Below are positions 7,740-15,345 of a DNA stretch of 36,212 nt, piece after piece. This stretch comes from Candidatus Fibrimonas termitidis. GTDB taxonomy: Bacteria; Fibrobacterota; Fibrobacteria; Fibrobacterales; Fibrobacteraceae. The position numbers were made by a program, and so were the translations under genes. The notes below the pieces were generated by a model, which saw only the letters and a list, made by a program, of their open reading frames with translations, had not been told where the DNA came from and did no database searches. Numbering within the stretch: the first letter of the stretch is position 1; the number at the start of each line of letters is the position of its first letter. Location: the NCBI GenBank assembly GCA_001462245.1, contig LIUG01000179.1, positions 1-36,212 on the forward strand. The letters run 5' to 3'.

Positions 7740-8387
7740 ATGCTTGAATTGAGAAACATACACAAATCCTTCGGTGATGTCCGAGTTCTGAACGGAGTTA
7801 ACTTTCGTTTGGAAAAGGGGTTTGTATATACGCTTGTTGGTGGCAATGGGTCGGGGAAGACGACTTTAGTTAATGTTATTTCTGGTTTTATAAGGCCGGA
7901 TGAAGGAAGTGTGGAGTTGAAAGGGAAAAGAATTGCCAAGTTTTTGCCTTTTCGTGTGAATAGGTTGGGTATTGGGCGGACTTTTCAAGACTTGCGGCTC
8001 GCCACGCAAATGACTGTTTACGAGAATATTTTATTGGCATTGGAAAAGAGAAAATTTGCCTATCCAAATAAAGACCAGCAGAGTCACGTGGATGAAATAT
8101 TAAAAATAGTTTCTCTATCGGAAAAGCGTAACGAATTGGCAGGTGAAATTTCCTATGGGCAGCAGAAATTGCTGACTATAGGCTGTTGCATTGCCAACAA
8201 TGCGGATATGCTTTTGATTGACGAACCGGTCGCGGGAATTGACAAAGACAACCGATTGAAAATAATCCAATTGGTTAAGCAGTTGAAACGAGAAGGAAAA
8301 ACCATCTTGCAGATTGAACACCATCACGACTACATCAAAGAAACAAGCGACCATATCTTACAAATGGAAAAAGGAGTTTTATGCTAA
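7740..8387 (+). CDS. livG: Branched-chain-type amino-acid ABC transporter ATPase, LivG-like
   Basis: The first of two ATPases of a HAAT-family (branched-chain amino acid) importer. Walker A is GGNGSGKT (residues 34-41), the Q-loop region reads GIGRTFQDLRL, the signature is the LivG-type ISYGQQK instead of LSGGQ, Walker B is MLLIDEPVAGID, and the H-loop is IEHHHDYI. At 215 residues it is shorter than Escherichia coli LivG (255). A GGAG site precedes the ATG and the stop overlaps livF by seven bases. It heads an operon in which the permeases come last, after two inserted genes. Substrate cannot be told from the ATPase. Confidence 0.9.
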   Translation: MLELRNIHKSFGDVRVLNGVNFRLEKGFVYTLVGGNGSGKTTLVNVISGFIRPDEGSVELKGKRIAKFLPFRVNRLGIGRTFQDLRLATQMTVYENILLALEKRKFAYPNKDQQSHVDEILKIVSLSEKRNELAGEISYGQQKLLTIGCCIANNADMLLIDEPVAGIDKDNRLKIIQLVKQLKREGKTILQIEHHHDYIKETSDHILQMEKGVLC

Positions 8388-9043
8388 AAGTAGAACATAT
8401 AACCACAGGGTACGGCAAAAAGCAGGTATTGACAGACGTGTCTTTTTCTGTGGATAAAGGCGACGTAGTTTTGCTCAGTGGCGGCAATGGCTCTGGCAAA
8501 AGCACTATATTGAAAACCATATACGGCTTATTAAAGCCGTGGGCAGATTTACAAGAAGGGAAAATTGTTTTTGAGGATAGAAATATAACCGCCTCTCATG
8601 TTTCAGAAATGATACGGCAGGGCATTGCATATATGCCGCAGAAAAAGAATGTGTTTGAAGATTTTACGGTGGAAGAAAATTTGTTTGTCTCGGCAGGAAT
8701 TTATCCGAAAACAGAAGCCAAAAAACGAGCATATAATGTGTTTGAAATATTGCCTAAGTTGAAAGCTATGCGGAAGCGGACACCCTTTCATCTTAGCGGC
8801 GGCGAGAAACAACTTTTGGCTTTCGGGAATATGCTAGTTCATTCGCCAAAATTGGTTTTGCTTGATGAGCCGTTTGCGGGTGTGGATGCTGAGAATTCGG
8901 AGGTTTTTTCTAGTTGTATTGCTGATTTAAAAAATAGGAATGTGACATTTATAATTGTTGAACATAAGAAGCAATTGTTGGAAAATGTTGTAAATAAAGA
9001 ACTCGAATTAGAGTTAGGAGAAATCAAAAATGAAAAGAAGTAA
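8381..9043 (+). CDS. livF: Branched-chain-type amino-acid ABC transporter ATPase, LivF-like
   Basis: Second ATPase of the importer, 220 residues. Walker A is GGNGSGKS, the Q-loop segment is GIAYMPQKKNVFEDFTVEENL (a LivF hallmark is the xPxxRxVFxxLTVxENL pattern), the signature is HLSGGEKQLLAFG, Walker B is LVLLDEPFAGVD and the H-loop is IIVEHK. AAGGAG precedes the ATG within the end of livG. It overlaps the start of the binding-protein gene by 14 bases, so the three are translationally coupled. Confidence 0.9.
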   Translation: MLKVEHITTGYGKKQVLTDVSFSVDKGDVVLLSGGNGSGKSTILKTIYGLLKPWADLQEGKIVFEDRNITASHVSEMIRQGIAYMPQKKNVFEDFTVEENLFVSAGIYPKTEAKKRAYNVFEILPKLKAMRKRTPFHLSGGEKQLLAFGNMLVHSPKLVLLDEPFAGVDAENSEVFSSCIADLKNRNVTFIIVEHKKQLLENVVNKELELELGEIKNEKK

Positions 9044-10079
9044 AATTCTTTTGGTGGCAATGGTAGCATTGTCGTTTGTATTTTGTTCATGCCAAGAGAA
9101 GCGGGACGAAATTAAAATTGGGGCAGTGCTTCCTTTGACAGGGAATTTAGCACAATTAGGCGAATCCGGCAAAACAGGCCTTTCGCTTGCTGAAGAATAC
9201 ATCAACAGCAAATATGACAATAAAAAGATTAAATTTCTTTTTGAAGACGGAAAAGCGAATCCAACAGCGTCAATAAATGCCATTAATAAATTGATAACTC
9301 TTGACAAAATTGATATTGTATTCTCAATAATCAGTGCGGTAGAGTTATCGATAGTCCCCATACAAGAGAAAGAACATTTTTTGATGTTCTCGCATTCCTC
9401 ACATCCGCAGTTAAGCGGCATAAATGATTTATTTTTCAGACAATCTCAAACGGTACAACAAGAATCCGATTTTATTTTATCAAATATTGACAGCGCTGCA
9501 ACTTTAACTATCTGTTATATGAATGATGATTACGGTGTTGCTTTTGAAAAAGAAATACAGAAAAAAGTACAACCAAATCGAATAAAATCTGTTATTTCGT
9601 TCTTGCCTTCAGAATCTAATTTTGCAACGATAGCAAAAAAGGCAATAGATGCTAAATCGGATAAAATAGTGATAAGCGCAGGAGGAAAAAATATTGCTGA
9701 CCTAGTTAAAAAATTGCGTGAACAAAATTATAGCGGTGAGATAATAACAACATTAGGATATATTGTTTCTGGTGCAAATAATTCTACAAAAGATATTCAA
9801 AATCTGACAATGGTAAATTTAAAAAAAGTAACTATGGAAAAAGAATTTGAAGAATATGTTAAGGCATATGAAAAAAAGACAGGGAAAAAAATCGGAACAG
9901 CAGAATTGATATTTTTTAACAGTGCTTGGATTGTTTATTCAAATAGTTTGAATGGCAATGCTCCTCAACAAATATCTACTGAAATTAAGAAACATACAAC
10001 TCAAAATATTTTGGGAAATACCGTAACAATAACCTCAACAAATGATATTTTGCCGGAATTAGAGGTTATAAAACAATGA
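9030..10079 (+). CDS. Substrate-binding lipoprotein of the amino-acid ABC transporter (LivJ/LivK-like)
   Basis: Periplasmic type I binding protein of 349 residues. The N-terminus MKRSKILLVAMVALSFVFCSC is a lipoprotein signal peptide with Cys at the end of the hydrophobic stretch. The mature protein starts with the family pattern IKIGAVLPLTGNLAQLGESGKTGLSLAEEYIN, then INAINKLI, VFSIISAVELSIVPI and ICYMNDDYGVAF. An AGGAG site precedes the ATG. Its stop overlaps the ATG of the AlaRS-like gene (ATGA). From here to about 12730 the DNA is noticeably more AT-rich than the rest of the window. The ligand is unknown; an amino acid or small amide is likely from the family. Confidence 0.88.
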   Translation: MKRSKILLVAMVALSFVFCSCQEKRDEIKIGAVLPLTGNLAQLGESGKTGLSLAEEYINSKYDNKKIKFLFEDGKANPTASINAINKLITLDKIDIVFSIISAVELSIVPIQEKEHFLMFSHSSHPQLSGINDLFFRQSQTVQQESDFILSNIDSAATLTICYMNDDYGVAFEKEIQKKVQPNRIKSVISFLPSESNFATIAKKAIDAKSDKIVISAGGKNIADLVKKLREQNYSGEIITTLGYIVSGANNSTKDIQNLTMVNLKKVTMEKEFEEYVKAYEKKTGKKIGTAELIFFNSAWIVYSNSLNGNAPQQISTEIKKHTTQNILGNTVTITSTNDILPELEVIKQ

Positions 10080-11122
10080 AAAAAGAAATACGAGACATTT
10101 TCATTTCTTTTGTCAAAGAGAATGATTTTCAAATAGTAGAACGAAGTAATTTGGTATCCAAATACTTCAAGGATGAGTTTAATTTGAGCGGTGGACATAG
10201 CCATCTTGTTCCAGCTATTTTAAATACGGAAAAGGTTAACAAAGATAAAATTGCGGTCGTTGACCTATGCGTTAGAAAAGTAGATTCTCAAATTTTGGGT
10301 ATCAGTAATCAGCATCTTCTGCTTTTTGAAATGGGTGTATGGGGCAGTTTTGGTTACATTGAGGACAAGAAACAAGAAGAATTCTGCCAATTATCGTTGC
10401 TGGTGGATTTTCTCAACAAATGTGGCATAAGCAAAGACACTTTGTATTTTACCATCTGTGCTGGTGGGCAATATTTGGATAAACTGTTATTACCCGATGA
10501 TGATTCTTACGAAATATTGTCTTCTTTGGGAATAAACTCAAATCATATATTTAAAACCTCAGGAAGAAGAAATTTTATGTTAAGCATAGGTGGACCTGCA
10601 GGTTACACTATTGAAATATTTGTAAAAAAAGGCAATCAATTCGTCGAAATCGCATCTTCAAATATATACCGATACATAAATAAACTTACATATTTAGAAG
10701 AAGCAGTAAACACGGGAATAGGTTGCGGAGTTGGTATTGAAAGAATTGAATTAATCACAAAAAATTATAATAGTGTATATGATTTGGATTTTTTCCAAAC
10801 AATAAAAGAAGAAATTAGAAAAGTATTGAATATTTCCAGTGATTCTGTAGATATTATTTCTGATAAAATATATCGAACTATTGAATTAGCAAAAACACTC
10901 ATATTTTTGATAAATGATGATCAAGAATTTGACAAATCGGCACAAGGAAAAATAATGAAAAGTTATTTGGCTAAAGTAAAATCCGAATTAAAATTTCTAT
11001 CTATTCCCGTAGATATGTTCATAAATGCATTAAAAAAAGAGATGATTAAAATTTATGAAGAATATCAAGTAAGAATTGATTCATTCGATATTCTGTCTGA
11101 TAAATTGGAGAAAAGAATATGA
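10076..11122 (+). CDS. Stand-alone alanyl-tRNA-synthetase-like catalytic domain protein
   Basis: A 348-residue protein resembling the class II core of AlaRS (family about 850-900 residues) with no editing or C-Ala domain. Parallels are the N-terminal IRDIFISFVKENDFQIVERSNLV; the motif 2 region CVRK (65-68) through QHLLLFEMGVWGSFGYI (79-95), corresponding to RHHTFFEMLGNFSFGDY; GGPAGYTIEIF (171-181), corresponding to TGPCGPCSEI; and motif 3 GCGVGIERI (216-224), corresponding to DTGMGLERI. The rest, SDKIYRTIELAKTLIFLINDD, resembles the helical tRNA-recognition domain. The ATP-binding arginines seem kept, so amino-acid activation is plausible, but tRNA charging is doubtful. It is coupled by ATGA overlaps to the binding-protein gene before and the membrane-protein gene after. 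Confidence 0.8.
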   Translation: MKKEIRDIFISFVKENDFQIVERSNLVSKYFKDEFNLSGGHSHLVPAILNTEKVNKDKIAVVDLCVRKVDSQILGISNQHLLLFEMGVWGSFGYIEDKKQEEFCQLSLLVDFLNKCGISKDTLYFTICAGGQYLDKLLLPDDDSYEILSSLGINSNHIFKTSGRRNFMLSIGGPAGYTIEIFVKKGNQFVEIASSNIYRYINKLTYLEEAVNTGIGCGVGIERIELITKNYNSVYDLDFFQTIKEEIRKVLNISSDSVDIISDKIYRTIELAKTLIFLINDDQEFDKSAQGKIMKSYLAKVKSELKFLSIPVDMFINALKKEMIKIYEEYQVRIDSFDILSDKLEKRI

Positions 11123-12732
11123 GCAATGAAAATGATAAAGCTACTTTGGTATGGGAAAAATTTAAACTATCAATTAGTTTCCCTGTTTCCTTGCTATGGC
11201 ATTGCATAGTTTTTTTCGGTAATAGTGATGATAAAAAAGAAGAATGGTGGAAAGATAAAATTCACCGAGTTAGAAAGGAGTATGATAGAAATAATTTTGA
11301 AGTAATAGGATATTCTTTTTTTTCTGCATTATTTATATCTTTCATATTATGCATTATTATTGTTATAATATCAATGATATCACGTTATGGTTTAAGTCTA
11401 TCGTGTTGGAATTTAGATTGGGGTTGGAATATTAACTTATTTTTATCTATATTACTTGCTGTAGGAGCATTGTTCGTTTCAATTATAATAGCTCTGATAT
11501 TAAGAAAAAAAGAAGTGGAAAACGGAAAAGAATTTTTTGAGCAACTTTATTTGCATATCAATTATTTAGAACATATATCGAATGAAGAACAAGAACGTGA
11601 GCTATATATAATTTCCCCCAATATAAACATTGGTATAGGTGGAAAATTAAAAATGGGGAAATTTATAAAAGAGAACAAGAAAATAAAATTTAAATTTATA
11701 TGTAAGAGCATTGATATTAAATATTTAAGACTATATGGCACTGGTAAATATAGTAGTGTGACTGGTAAACACGATTTTTTTAATCAGATGAATGAATCTG
11801 ATTCAAAAATGTTAAAGTATCTATATGATCGTTATCAGTATGAAAATGCTGCGGTTCAAAAACTCGACGATGTTATTAATGAATTGATAGAAATCATGGA
11901 TTATCCTAATTTTGAATTTATTCCAAAGTATGATGAAATATTTAAGGAAAACATGGCAGGCGAAAAAAAAGTTGCAGGTTATTTATCAACGAAAGAATGT
12001 CTTTTAGGTAGATATATAGATAAAATAGAAGGAAAAGATGGTGATGTGAGTTTTAGAGGAGAATCGGTTACATCGTTTGAATTTATAGATATTGTTAAAA
12101 CATATATACTTGAAGTTGAGAAGAAAACGATAAAAAATGGAGAACAGTTTATGGAACATCTTAAAAACCATATACATGATTTAAACAATAACATACCACT
12201 AAAAAAAGGGAAAAAACATGAGCTATGTATAATTTCTCCTAATATAACTATTGGTTATGGAGTCAAAGAGAATTTACTAACGGTGATAGCAAATAATGCA
12301 AATATACAATTCACATTTATATGTAAAACCATTGGCGACAATTCTTTGGAACGCTATGATAATGCAAATGACAAGGAGGATTTTTTAAAAAATGTTGACA
12401 AAACAACAGATAGTATGTTAAGTTATATGTATGAGAGATATTATCCTAATAAGCGGCAGGGTACATTTGAAGAATCGATTGAAGTATTAAAACAAATCCT
12501 TGAAATTGAAAAAAAAGGTGGCAACGTTAAAATTATTCAAATATATGATGGAATATATATAGACGAAGATAGAAATACAAATGTTGGTGGTTACTTATCT
12601 GATAAAGAGTGTGTTTTAGGAATTTATAAAAATATTGACCCAGCAAATGGAAAAATATCTTATACAGGCGAAACAATTACATCACCCAAAGTTATAAATA
12701 TTATTAAGGCAAATATACTTAGAAATATTTGA
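11119..12732 (+). CDS. Two-TM membrane protein with a duplicated cytoplasmic domain, unknown family
   Basis: A 537-residue protein I cannot assign. Residues about 66-88 and 106-128 are transmembrane segments. The rest is two tandem copies of a domain of about 200 residues (roughly 134-335 and 341-537). Matching landmarks are NGKEFFEQL/NGEQFMEHL, ELYIISPNINIG/ELCIISPNITIG, FKFICKSI/FTFICKTI, MLKYLYDRY/MLSYMYERY, VAGYLSTKECLLG/VGGYLSDKECVLG, and RGESVTSFEFIDIVK/TGETITSPKVINIIK. The alternating hydrophobic strands suggest an alpha/beta fold. The gene is very AT-rich, overlaps the AlaRS-like stop by four bases and ends eight bases before livH. Its place inside the transporter operon suggests a role tied to the imported amino acid. 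Confidence 0.75.
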   Translation: MSNENDKATLVWEKFKLSISFPVSLLWHCIVFFGNSDDKKEEWWKDKIHRVRKEYDRNNFEVIGYSFFSALFISFILCIIIVIISMISRYGLSLSCWNLDWGWNINLFLSILLAVGALFVSIIIALILRKKEVENGKEFFEQLYLHINYLEHISNEEQERELYIISPNINIGIGGKLKMGKFIKENKKIKFKFICKSIDIKYLRLYGTGKYSSVTGKHDFFNQMNESDSKMLKYLYDRYQYENAAVQKLDDVINELIEIMDYPNFEFIPKYDEIFKENMAGEKKVAGYLSTKECLLGRYIDKIEGKDGDVSFRGESVTSFEFIDIVKTYILEVEKKTIKNGEQFMEHLKNHIHDLNNNIPLKKGKKHELCIISPNITIGYGVKENLLTVIANNANIQFTFICKTIGDNSLERYDNANDKEDFLKNVDKTTDSMLSYMYERYYPNKRQGTFEESIEVLKQILEIEKKGGNVKIIQIYDGIYIDEDRNTNVGGYLSDKECVLGIYKNIDPANGKISYTGETITSPKVINIIKANILRNI

Positions 12733-12739
12733 ATTCAAG

Positions 12740-13612
12740 ATGCAGTTGCTAATTAACATATTGATTTCATTTGGTGTATGCAACTTGGTTGCATTATCTA
12801 TCGTCACAATATATTATCCAACCCGTTTCTTCCACATCGCCCACGCCGCCACCCTAACCCTCTCCGCCTACATCACCCACCTATTCTCCACACAACTAAA
12901 CATCCCAACACCAATCTCCATTCCCCTAGCCATAACCTGCGCCACAGCCACAGGAATGCTATCCGAAATAACCCTATACAAACCCCTGAGAAAACGCAAC
13001 GCCTCACCAATGATACTGATGATAGCCTCACTGGGCCTATACACAGTCCTGCAAAATATAATCTCCATGCTCTGGGGAGACGACACAAAAAGCATAAGAA
13101 CCGGACAAGTAAAAGTAGGAAACGAATTTCTAGGAGCATACATCACCGACATACAAATAACAACAATCGCTGTCTGCCTAACGTTATTCATAGCCTGCAT
13201 ACTCTTCATGAAATACAGCCGAATCGGGCGAAACATCCGTGCAGTAGCAAGCAATCCGGAACTAAGCAACATAGTCGGCATCCCCTCCAACAAAGTTATT
13301 TTGCAAGCATTCGGAATAGGCTCAGCATTAGCAGCAGTAGCGGGAATTTTAATCGCTTACGACACAGACATGAGACCGACAATGGGCTTCAACTGGCTAT
13401 TGTACGGCGTAGTAGCAATGATTATCGGCGGCGTAGGCAGCAATTGGGGACTGATAGGCGGAGCATTGCTGCTGGCAACAGCGCAACACCTAGCCGCTTA
13501 CTACATAGGCAGCCAATGGATGGATGCAGTAGCATATATAATCTTGATACTGTTTTTAATAGCCAAACCGCTAGGCTTCAGCGGCAAACGTCTAAAGAAG
13601 ATAGAGATTTGA
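12740..13612 (+). CDS. livH: Branched-chain-type amino-acid ABC transporter permease, LivH-like
   Basis: Inner-membrane permease of 290 residues with about eight hydrophobic segments. The LivH/LivM signature region FRAVASNPELSNIVGIPSNKVILQAFGIGSALAAVAGIL (RAVAsnpel...Gi...v...aF..gsalAavAGil) is clear near residues 166-205, followed by GVVAMIIGGVGSNWGLIGGALLL. It lies eight bases after the duplicated-domain gene and two bases before livM. From about 12820 the coding strand turns C-rich and G-poor, with C-ending codons, in sharp contrast to the AT-rich upstream genes. An 861-base shadow frame stays open over it because of this composition. Confidence 0.92.
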   Translation: MQLLINILISFGVCNLVALSIVTIYYPTRFFHIAHAATLTLSAYITHLFSTQLNIPTPISIPLAITCATATGMLSEITLYKPLRKRNASPMILMIASLGLYTVLQNIISMLWGDDTKSIRTGQVKVGNEFLGAYITDIQITTIAVCLTLFIACILFMKYSRIGRNIRAVASNPELSNIVGIPSNKVILQAFGIGSALAAVAGILIAYDTDMRPTMGFNWLLYGVVAMIIGGVGSNWGLIGGALLLATAQHLAAYYIGSQWMDAVAYIILILFLIAKPLGFSGKRLKKIEI

Positions 13613-13613
13613 C

Positions 13614-14459
13614 ATGGAATACCTGCTGCACTTATTGATATTGATTGGCATATACGCAATGCTCTCGCAAAGCCTAAACCTATCCGCAGGCTTCGGCGGA
13701 ATGATTTCGCTAGCCCACGCAGGATTCTACGGCGTAGGTGCATACACCGCAGCACTGTTATCCGTAAACTGCCAGCTCCCTTTCCTACTAACATTACCCA
13801 CCGCCATGCTCCTGAGCGGACTATTGGCATTAATCGTCTCCGCCATAGCCCTGCGCACCATAGACGACTATTTCATCATCTGCACCTTAGGCATCCAAGT
13901 TGTAATTTTCTCGCTAATGAACAACTGGATGTCTCTCACAAGAGGCCCTCTAGGCATCCCCGGAATCCCAAGCATCCAACTCTTCGGCCTCGCAATAGAA
14001 AGCAAACCAGCCTTCCTGCTCCTAACCCTATTTTTCGCCACCCTAATATTCCTCTCCCTAAAAAAACTCACAGGCTCCTCTTTCGGACGTACTTTGCGGG
14101 CATTGAGCGAAGACGAGATTTTCACTCAATCGCTTGGCAAAAATGTCTATCTGACCAAAGTAATCGCCTTCACCGCCAGCGCAATGCTCGCCGCAGTTCC
14201 GGGCACGCTCTACGCCCACTACATCAGCTACATAGACCCAACGAGTTTCACAGTTGACGAATCTATTTTCATCCTCTCCATTGTAATAATCGGCGGAATG
14301 CGCAATCTATGGGGAAGCGTCATAGCCGCCGCTTTCCTTGTTTTGCTGCCCGAAGCCCTGCGGTTCGTGGGTATGCCCAACTCCATAGCTGCCAACATGC
14401 GCCAAATCATCTACGGCGGGATATTGATTTTTATGATGTTTAGGTGCGGTAAACGCTGA
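13614..14459 (+). CDS. livM: Branched-chain-type amino-acid ABC transporter permease, LivM-like
   Basis: Second permease of the importer, 281 residues. The family N-terminal pattern SLNLSAGFGGMISLAHAGFYGVGAYTAALL is present at about residues 20-50, and the cytoplasmic-loop signature SSFGRTLRALSEDEIFTQSLGKNVYLTKVIAFTASAMLAAVPGTLYAH follows, then GGMRNLWGSVIAAAFLVLLPE. It shares the C-rich codon use of livH. Its last codons (GGTAAACGCTGA) form the left arm of an inverted-repeat element, which may also serve as the operon terminator. Confidence 0.92.
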   Translation: MEYLLHLLILIGIYAMLSQSLNLSAGFGGMISLAHAGFYGVGAYTAALLSVNCQLPFLLTLPTAMLLSGLLALIVSAIALRTIDDYFIICTLGIQVVIFSLMNNWMSLTRGPLGIPGIPSIQLFGLAIESKPAFLLLTLFFATLIFLSLKKLTGSSFGRTLRALSEDEIFTQSLGKNVYLTKVIAFTASAMLAAVPGTLYAHYISYIDPTSFTVDESIFILSIVIIGGMRNLWGSVIAAAFLVLLPEALRFVGMPNSIAANMRQIIYGGILIFMMFRCGKR

Positions 14460-14577
14460 TTAATTGGTTTAGGGAGTAGGAAGTGGGGAGTAGGGAGTAG
14501 AAAAACGCTTAAATTCATGTTTTTTCCACTCCCCACTCCCTACTAGCCACTCCCTAGACTAGTAAATCAGCGTTTAC
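14449..14577 (+). repeat. 129-bp nested inverted-repeat element built partly of heptamer repeats
   Basis: The outer arms GTAAACGCTGATT (14449-14461) and AATCAGCGTTTAC (14565-14577) are a perfect 13-bp inverted repeat. Inside, GGGAGTAGG-type heptamer-like runs on the left (about 14470-14500) face CACTCCC-type runs on the right (about 14526-14557), aligning as an imperfect inverted repeat of about 30 bp. The loop is about 25 bases of A/T-rich DNA. The left arm overlaps the livM stop. It could be a non-autonomous mobile element, or act as a transcription terminator for the liv operon. Confidence 0.75.
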
Positions 14578-14595
14578 TATAGTATTCCTGTGGGT

Positions 14596-15077
14596 TTATC
14601 TCAACGCCATAATTTGCTTCTTAGGAAGTTTGGTAATGCGAGCCACACGTGCAGGCTCAAGGCCATCTCGGAGCATAGACTTGGCGGTTCGCAAAACACC
14701 TTTTCCAACACCAATGCTAATGCCTCTTTTCTCGCCTATGCCAATACCTTCTACCACACCGGTCTTTTTTGCATAAGCAATGCTGGCTTCATAGTCATAT
14801 CTGTTCATCATAGCGGCCTCGTATTTTGCAAGCTCTACTTCCGTAAAATTAGAAACTTTAGCCACCTCAAATATCTCACGAAGCTCCTTCTCCTTGAAAC
14901 TTTTGGGAACACCTTTCAGCGCATCTTCACCTCTTTGATGGGGCGTTTGAGCTTCTCAGCGAGAAAGGCGTTCAAAAGGAACAAAAGCAGGTTCTTGCTT
15001 CGCTCGCTAGCGAATGCTTTTTTGAAAGTGGAATCCAAAGTGAGCGGAGCGAACTTTGGATGTTTGCTTTTAGGCAT
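14596..15077 (-). pseudogene. Rpn family/PD-(D/E)XK-type transposase remnant with internal deletion
   Basis: The minus-strand frame from ATG 15077 begins MPKSKHPKFAPLTLDSTFKKAF, the usual start of Rpn-family (TIGR01784-type) recombination-promoting nuclease proteins, and runs to KRPIKEVKMR before a stop at 14916. The C-terminal end of the same family then appears in another frame: KEKELREIFEVAK followed by NFTEVELAKYEAAMMNRYDYEASIAYAKK and a Gly-rich IGIGEKRG region, ending at 14596. The middle of the protein, where most of the nuclease core lies in a family of about 300 residues, is missing, so a deletion joined the ends out of frame near 14910. A GGGGG site precedes the ATG. The two ORFs in the track are the two halves. 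Confidence 0.82.
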
Positions 15078-15176
15078 AATACCCCCTGTGGAAATAAAAT
15101 TCGATGTAATTAAAATCGCTCCCTTGGAAGGGAATATAGAAAATAACGGGATAACGACAATAACGGGGAGCATTGC

Positions 15177-15205
15177 TTGACAAAGCAAAAAAAAATTGCT
15201 ATATT
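15177..15205 (+). promoter_or_regulatory. Sigma-70-type promoter of the cysteine operon
   Basis: TTGACA (15177-15182), a 17-base A-rich spacer and TATATT (15200-15205). The start of transcription is expected near 15212, about 134 bases before the cysteine synthase ATG. Confidence 0.82.
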
Positions 15206-15216
15206 TACCTTCCGTT

Positions 15217-15291
15217 ATGCTTTTCGGCTATAAAACAGATTTTGAACATCTGTTCCCATCCATGTTCTATGGGAACTGGTTGTGTATATAG
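15217..15291 (+). CDS. Possible leaderless 24-codon leader peptide before cysteine synthase
   Basis: ATG at 15217, about five bases after the expected transcription start, opens a 24-codon frame that ends TGG-TTG-TGT-ATA-TAG, giving peptide end NWLCI. There is no ribosome site. The frame runs through two hairpins, and its Cys codon and stop lie within the left arm and loop of a third. This geometry recalls an amino-acid attenuator, but there is only one Cys codon and no clear U-tract. Confidence 0.3.
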   Translation: MLFGYKTDFEHLFPSMFYGNWLCI

Positions 15292-15296
15292 ACAAC
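15235..15296 (+). promoter_or_regulatory. Structured leader RNA of the cysteine operon
   Basis: Three hairpins follow in series: ACAGAT/ATCTGT (15235-15253), GTTCCCAT/ATGGGAAC (15252-15276) and GTTGT/ACAAC (15279-15296). A competing pairing, GAACAT (15244-15249) with ATGTTC (15262-15267), would break the first two. Alternative folds in a 134-base leader before a cysteine gene suggest regulation by cysteine or sulfur supply. No known riboswitch or T-box was recognised. Confidence 0.45.
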
Positions 15297-15345
15297 TTTC
15301 TCGCCGTATAAAAAATGAAAAACAAACCTTTGGAGATTAAATTTT

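Noticed and set aside
10076-11122. Annotation as the cell's alanyl-tRNA synthetase (alaS)
   Set aside because: It has only the catalytic core and part of the helical domain, under half the normal length, with no editing or C-Ala domain and divergent motif 2; it is a paralogue.
12778-13638. 286-aa ORF in another frame over livH
   Set aside because: It is a shadow kept open by the C-rich, T-poor codon use of livH; its Arg/His/Asn-rich sequence has no hydrophobic segments or recognisable motif, while livH matches its family throughout.
14590-15180. 196-aa plus-strand ORF between livM and cysM
   Set aside because: The opposite strand holds clear N- and C-terminal pieces of an Rpn-family protein, so the plus-strand frame is antisense to a pseudogene.
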